From assembly GCA_900111435.1 (NCBI GenBank), contig FOIY01000004.1, positions 186,001 to 250,000 on the forward strand: a DNA stretch of 64,000 bases, read 5' to 3'. Under the pieces are notes generated by a model. That model ran no database searches. It was given only the letters and a program-made list of their open reading frames with translations, and was not told the DNA's origin. Source of the stretch: Ruminococcaceae bacterium KH2T8 (GTDB taxonomy: Bacteria; Bacillota; Clostridia; Saccharofermentanales; Saccharofermentanaceae). Position numbers and translations under genes: made by a program. Positions 60,180-64,000 of the stretch are shown here, in pieces (positions within the stretch are counted from its first letter, which is position 1; each line of letters begins with the position of its first letter).

Positions 60180-61393
60180 TCATCTCCGGCAAGGGAAGAC
60201 GACTTGATTTCACCATAGATGCGCCGCCTTCTAAGTCGGTCTACCATAGAGAGCTCATCTGCAGATTTCTTTCGGGTGATACGGATTGTCTCAAAGAAGA
60301 TATCAGTGACAATAATGATATAAAGGCGACGAAGTCGTGCCTCAGGTCCATGCATGAAGCTCGCGGCAACTCGACCGCCGAAGCTGTTCTTCATCCGGGC
60401 GAGAGCGGATCTACGATCAGATTTCTGATCCCCGTGGCCGCTGCATATCTCCTGGGAGAGAATAAGTGCTCGGAGAAGATCATATTCAGGACTGAGGGAA
60501 GGCTCTTCGACAGACCTTTCGGTGAGCTTGCCGATGCCATGAGGCCACACGGCATTTCAATCGATAAGGAAGAGGCGACAAGGAGCATCATCGTCAGCGG
60601 AACGATGACTCCCGGAAAGTATGTGATCGACGGCTCCGTCAGCAGCCAATATATCTCCGGACTTCTTATGGCACTCCCGCTCTTTGGTGAGCAGAGCACC
60701 ATCGAAGTAACGGGACAGATGAAGTCGATCCACTATATCGAGCTCACGCTCGATGCTCTTTCCAAGTATTCGACTCCGGCTAAGCAGGAAGGTAATACTT
60801 TCGTGCCTTCATTCGGAGGCTACAAGGGGGATATCTCCGGAGACTTTAAGGTAGAAGGAGACTGGAGCAACGGTGCGTTCCTTATGTGTTTGGCACTGTG
60901 GTCGAATATAAAGGTTACGGGTCTTAACGAGGACTCGAGACAGGGTGATAAGGCTATCGTTGATTTTATAAGATATGCCGAGAAGATCCCTTCGGATTAT
61001 CCTTCTACGTGGGACTGTTCGGACACTCCGGATATTGCACCGTATATGGCGGTCGTATCGGCTTTTTATTTCGGAAAGATGATCCTTACCGGTATAGGCA
61101 GATTGAGGATCAAGGAATCCGACAGGGTAAAGGCCGTAAGAGAGCAGCTCGCTGCCATCGGGGTAAAGACCGAGGAGACGGAAGATACCCTCACGATATA
61201 TGAATACGATGCTCCCGCCGAAGGTCATGCGGAACCTGTAAAGCTCAGTTCCTATAATGATCACAGGATGGCGATGTGTGCGATACTTATCGCGGTTATA
61301 CTTAAGATAGAAATAGAAATCGATGACATTAAGTGTCTTGATAAATCCTTCCCTGAATTTCAGGAGATCATAAGAAGGGAACTGATGCCATGA
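60176..61393 (+). CDS. aroA: EPSP synthase (3-phosphoshikimate 1-carboxyvinyltransferase)
   Basis: 405 residues, slightly shorter than usual (~425). DAPPSKSVYHRELI holds the conserved Lys-Ser, GESGSTIRFLIPVAAAYL the phosphate/PEP loop, SSQYISGLLMALPL the shikimate-phosphate site, IKESDRVKAV the acidic site and SSYNDHRMAM the late motif. It joins PEP to shikimate 3-phosphate. In the PEP loop the usual NSG is ESG (GESGST), typical of some clostridial forms. Coupled at both ends by ATGA overlaps. Confidence 0.93.
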   Translation: MIISGKGRRLDFTIDAPPSKSVYHRELICRFLSGDTDCLKEDISDNNDIKATKSCLRSMHEARGNSTAEAVLHPGESGSTIRFLIPVAAAYLLGENKCSEKIIFRTEGRLFDRPFGELADAMRPHGISIDKEEATRSIIVSGTMTPGKYVIDGSVSSQYISGLLMALPLFGEQSTIEVTGQMKSIHYIELTLDALSKYSTPAKQEGNTFVPSFGGYKGDISGDFKVEGDWSNGAFLMCLALWSNIKVTGLNEDSRQGDKAIVDFIRYAEKIPSDYPSTWDCSDTPDIAPYMAVVSAFYFGKMILTGIGRLRIKESDRVKAVREQLAAIGVKTEETEDTLTIYEYDAPAEGHAEPVKLSSYNDHRMAMCAILIAVILKIEIEIDDIKCLDKSFPEFQEIIRRELMP

Positions 61394-62496
61394 GCATGAG
61401 AAGCATTTACAGAGGAGAGGTCCTGGACCTTGAGATATACGGAGAATCCCACAGCCCGACTATCGGCGTTCTGATAAAGGGACTTCCCGAGGGTGTTATG
61501 CCCGATGAGGATAAGACCAGGGCTTTAATGAAGAGAAGGGCTCCCGGTCAGAATAAGTGGTCCACTCCGCGAAAGGAAAAGGATGAGGTCATCTTTGAGA
61601 CTTCGGACGACGGCAGGCTTCACGGATATATCGTAAATTCCAACACGAAGCCCAAGGACTATGCTTCGATCATGAATAAGCCCAGGCCTTCACATGCCGA
61701 CTTCACTGCTAAGATCAAGTACGGCGATAAGGCTTCCGAGAGCGGCGGAGGAATATTCTCCGGAAGGATGACCGCTCCCATGTGCATCGCGGGATCGATC
61801 GCTCTGCAGCAGCTCGCGGCAAGAGGCATCAGCATCTATTCTCACGTTAAGAATATTGCAGGCGTAAGTGACGATACATACTTCGCTCATCCTGTATTGG
61901 ATGAAGGCTTCAGGCATGCTCTTGAGAGCGTAGCCGCTAAGGAATTCCCCGTCGTTGACGATGCGGCAGGCGAGCAGATGAAGGAGAAGATAGAAGAGGC
62001 ACGCATGGATCTTGATTCCGTAGGCGGTGTCATCGAGACTGTCGTTTACGGAATGCCGGCTGGAATAGGCGGGCCCCTCTTCGACGGACTTGAAGGAAAG
62101 ATAGCTCAGATCATTTACGCCGTACCTGCGGTCAAGGGTATCGAGTTCGGTAACGGATTTGAGGCGGCGGCACTTAGAGGTTCCGAGAATAACGATGCAT
62201 TCAGGATCACAGATGACGGCAACATAACGCTCGCGACCAACAGGAGCGGCGGTATCCTTGGAGGTATCACTGTCGGAGGTTCTGCAGCACCCGTAGTATT
62301 CGATTGCTGTTTAAAGCCCACGCCTTCCATCGGAAGAGAGCAGGATACCGTAGATATCAAAGAGAAGACTAATACGAAGATAAGCATCGAAGGAAGGCAT
62401 GATCCCTGTATCGTTCCGAGAGCGGTGCCTGTCATCGAAGCTGCAACGGCTATCGCGATATACGACGCGATCCTGGCGGAAGAGAGGAACGGCTGA
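61390..62496 (+). CDS. aroC: Chorismate synthase
   Basis: 368 residues. FMN-dependent family with IYGESHSPTIGVLIKGLPEG near the start, KRRAPGQNKWSTPRKEKDEV, SGRMTAPMCIAGSIALQ and the late GRHDPCIVPRAVPVIEAATAIAIYD. It makes chorismate from EPSP. Its stop overlaps the next start by one base (TGATG). Confidence 0.95.
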   Translation: MSMRSIYRGEVLDLEIYGESHSPTIGVLIKGLPEGVMPDEDKTRALMKRRAPGQNKWSTPRKEKDEVIFETSDDGRLHGYIVNSNTKPKDYASIMNKPRPSHADFTAKIKYGDKASESGGGIFSGRMTAPMCIAGSIALQQLAARGISIYSHVKNIAGVSDDTYFAHPVLDEGFRHALESVAAKEFPVVDDAAGEQMKEKIEEARMDLDSVGGVIETVVYGMPAGIGGPLFDGLEGKIAQIIYAVPAVKGIEFGNGFEAAALRGSENNDAFRITDDGNITLATNRSGGILGGITVGGSAAPVVFDCCLKPTPSIGREQDTVDIKEKTNTKISIEGRHDPCIVPRAVPVIEAATAIAIYDAILAEERNG

Positions 62497-64000
62497 TGGC
62501 CTTAGACGAATTAAGACATGAGATAGACGAGGCTGACAGGATCCTCCTTGATGCCATCGAGAAGAGGATCGATGTCGCAAGACGTATCGGCGAATATAAG
62601 AGGATCATAGGTAAGCCCGTCTACGACAGGGACAGGGAAGCATCTAAGCTCGACTCTCTCGAGAGACTGGCAGGTGCCGAATCGCGACCTTATATCAGGG
62701 ACCTTTATACGAAGATCTTCGAGGTTACAAGATCTCACGAGGATAAGCCCCTGTTCGGAGTACTGGGACAAAAGCTTCCCCACACATACTCTCCCATGAT
62801 CCACCATCTCCTTACGGATGAATATACATACGGCATCATCGAGCGTGAGCCCGAGGAGCTCGATAAGCTCTTTGCCGATAAAGTATACGGCGGATTTAAC
62901 GTTACCATCCCTTACAAGAAGGAAGCTGCAAAAAGATGTGACGTCATGTCCGATGAGGCAGCGGCGATAGGTGCGGTCAATACGGTAGTATTTGCGCCGG
63001 ATGGAAAGACTTACGGATATAACACGGATATATTCGGTTTTGAATATATGCTTTCGAGAAATGACATCGATCCCAAGGGAAAGAAGTGCCTGATCCTCGG
63101 AACGGGCGGAGCTTCCGCGGCAGTATCCTATGCACTTAACAGGATGGGAGCCGAAGTCTCATTCTGCAGCAGAACAGGCGAGATCGATTACGATAACGTT
63201 TACGAGAAGTGCGCGGACGTATCCCTGATCGTCAACTGTACTCCCGTGGGAATGTACCCCGAAGTCGACGGCAAGGCGCTCGAGCTTTCGAAGTTTAATT
63301 CCTGCGAGGCATATGCGGATCTGATCTATAATCCTTCCGTTACAAGGCTCATGGAAGAGGCAGAGTCTTTGGGGCTCAAGACGGCAGGCGGACTTTCGAT
63401 GCTCGTTGCACAGGCATATAAGGCATCCTGTTTCTTTAAGGGTGAGAAGACATTCGAAGTAACTCCCGAGAGCTCGAAAGTAATAGATGAGATCACGGAT
63501 ATCCTTACGGGCAGGATGAAGAATATTGCATTTATCGGTATGCCCGGATGCGGAAAGACCTCGCTTGGTAAGCACATCGCGCGTATCACGGGAAGAGAGT
63601 TCACGGATCTCGACGAAGCATATATCGCCGAGTACGGAGTAAAGCCTTCTGAGACCATCGAGGCTGAAGGCGAGGATGCTTTCAGGCAGAAGGAGACGGA
63701 GATAATAAAGAAGATACTTCCCGGCAGCGGCAGGATAATTTCCTGCGGCGGCGGAGTAGTAACAAGAGATATCAATAAGTATTACCTTAAGTGTAATTCG
63801 AGGATCGTATATGTAGAAAGACCGCTCGAGTCCCTTGATCATAAGGATCGTCCTTTGAGTGCAAGAGAGGGAGTAGAGAAGCTCTATGAGCAGCGCAGGG
63901 AAAACTACGAATCCTGGTCTGACGTCAGGCTTACGATCGGCGCGAAGGAATCAAAGTACGATTTCCTCGACGAAGCGGAAGATATATTGAGAAACGAGGG
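62496..64000 (+). CDS. Chorismate mutase-shikimate dehydrogenase-shikimate kinase fusion (partial)
   Basis: Open from ATG 62496 to the window end without a stop; 501 codons visible. Residues 1-~82: AroQ chorismate mutase (LDELRHEIDEADRILLDAIEKRIDVARRIGEYK). Residues ~86-335: shikimate dehydrogenase (GVLGQKLPHTYSPMIHHLL, NVTIPYKKEA with the catalytic Lys, GAVNTVVF, GYNTDIFGF, NADP loop LGTGGAS). Residues 341-501+: shikimate kinase (IAFIGMPGCGKTSLGKHI Walker A, FTDLDEAYIAEYG, SCGGGVVTR). Three activities of the same pathway in one chain; only the kinase end is cut off. No aroD lies in the window. Confidence 0.93.
   Translation, partial: MALDELRHEIDEADRILLDAIEKRIDVARRIGEYKRIIGKPVYDRDREASKLDSLERLAGAESRPYIRDLYTKIFEVTRSHEDKPLFGVLGQKLPHTYSPMIHHLLTDEYTYGIIEREPEELDKLFADKVYGGFNVTIPYKKEAAKRCDVMSDEAAAIGAVNTVVFAPDGKTYGYNTDIFGFEYMLSRNDIDPKGKKCLILGTGGASAAVSYALNRMGAEVSFCSRTGEIDYDNVYEKCADVSLIVNCTPVGMYPEVDGKALELSKFNSCEAYADLIYNPSVTRLMEEAESLGLKTAGGLSMLVAQAYKASCFFKGEKTFEVTPESSKVIDEITDILTGRMKNIAFIGMPGCGKTSLGKHIARITGREFTDLDEAYIAEYGVKPSETIEAEGEDAFRQKETEIIKKILPGSGRIISCGGGVVTRDINKYYLKCNSRIVYVERPLESLDHKDRPLSAREGVEKLYEQRRENYESWSDVRLTIGAKESKYDFLDEAEDILRNE

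Noticed and set aside
1-64000. tRNA, rRNA, CRISPR arrays, insertion sequences or prophage
   Set aside because: Looked for cloverleaf-like tRNA ends, repeat-spacer patterns, transposases and phage genes; none was visible.

Overview
The window looks like the chromosome of an anaerobic, plant-polysaccharide-degrading member of the Firmicutes, most likely class Clostridia (rumen or gut type). The reasons are strong AGGAGG ribosome binding sites, transketolase split into two subunits, GH43/GH3/GH5 glycosidases with MalF/MalG-type sugar permeases, CPBP proteases, YitT and YesL proteins, and a sugar-sensor/GGDEF fusion. Family and genus cannot be fixed from sequence alone. No rRNA, tRNA, CRISPR array, phage or insertion sequence was seen; this is ordinary chromosome with some accessory modules.

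Layout. 1-1.3 kb: end of a GNAT gene and a GNAT-Nudix fusion. 1.45-11.9 kb: a tight eight-gene operon (CarS-like cytidylyltransferase, rifampin-phosphotransferase-like dikinase, PssA-like enzyme, Psd, UbiA-like prenyltransferase, a second dikinase, GNAT-like acyltransferase, AMP-forming ligase). It sits behind a perfect 29-bp palindrome resembling a FabT/FabR box. I consider this the best candidate for an undescribed system: a lipid-building pathway with two ATP dikinases. 12-19.8 kb: a papain-like lipoprotein, regulators, an ABC exporter and two CPBP proteases behind a TetR gene. 19.8-28.8 kb: two GH43 enzymes and two LacI-type sensor/GGDEF proteins, plus a teichoic-acid-type glycerophosphotransferase and a YfcE phosphodiesterase.

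29-43.5 kb: a pentose utilisation locus. It holds xylulokinase, a DUF4867 protein, a fucose-isomerase-fold isomerase, split transketolase, a sugar ABC transporter (binding protein and two permeases, no ATPase), an AraC regulator, a GH3 beta-xylosidase and aldose 1-epimerase. Together they import xylo-oligosaccharides, cut them to pentose, and pass them through isomerase, kinase and transketolase; the GH43 and GGDEF genes just upstream fit the same diet. Several promoters share a GCAAGAT-type motif near the -35 region.

43.5-56.9 kb: aldo/keto reductase, MATE exporter, a RelE/Phd toxin-antitoxin pair, MFS transporter with a GH5 glycanase, patatin, a Fur-box-controlled zinc operon (Fur/Zur, ABC ATPase, permease), YitT, a large Cna-B/Thr-rich surface protein, and CarD. 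56.9-64 kb: an aromatic amino acid operon preceded by a clear leader-peptide attenuator (27 residues, 7 Tyr and 4 Phe). It encodes DAHP synthase, prephenate dehydrogenase, AroB, AroA, AroC and a fused chorismate mutase-shikimate dehydrogenase-shikimate kinase that runs off the window end.
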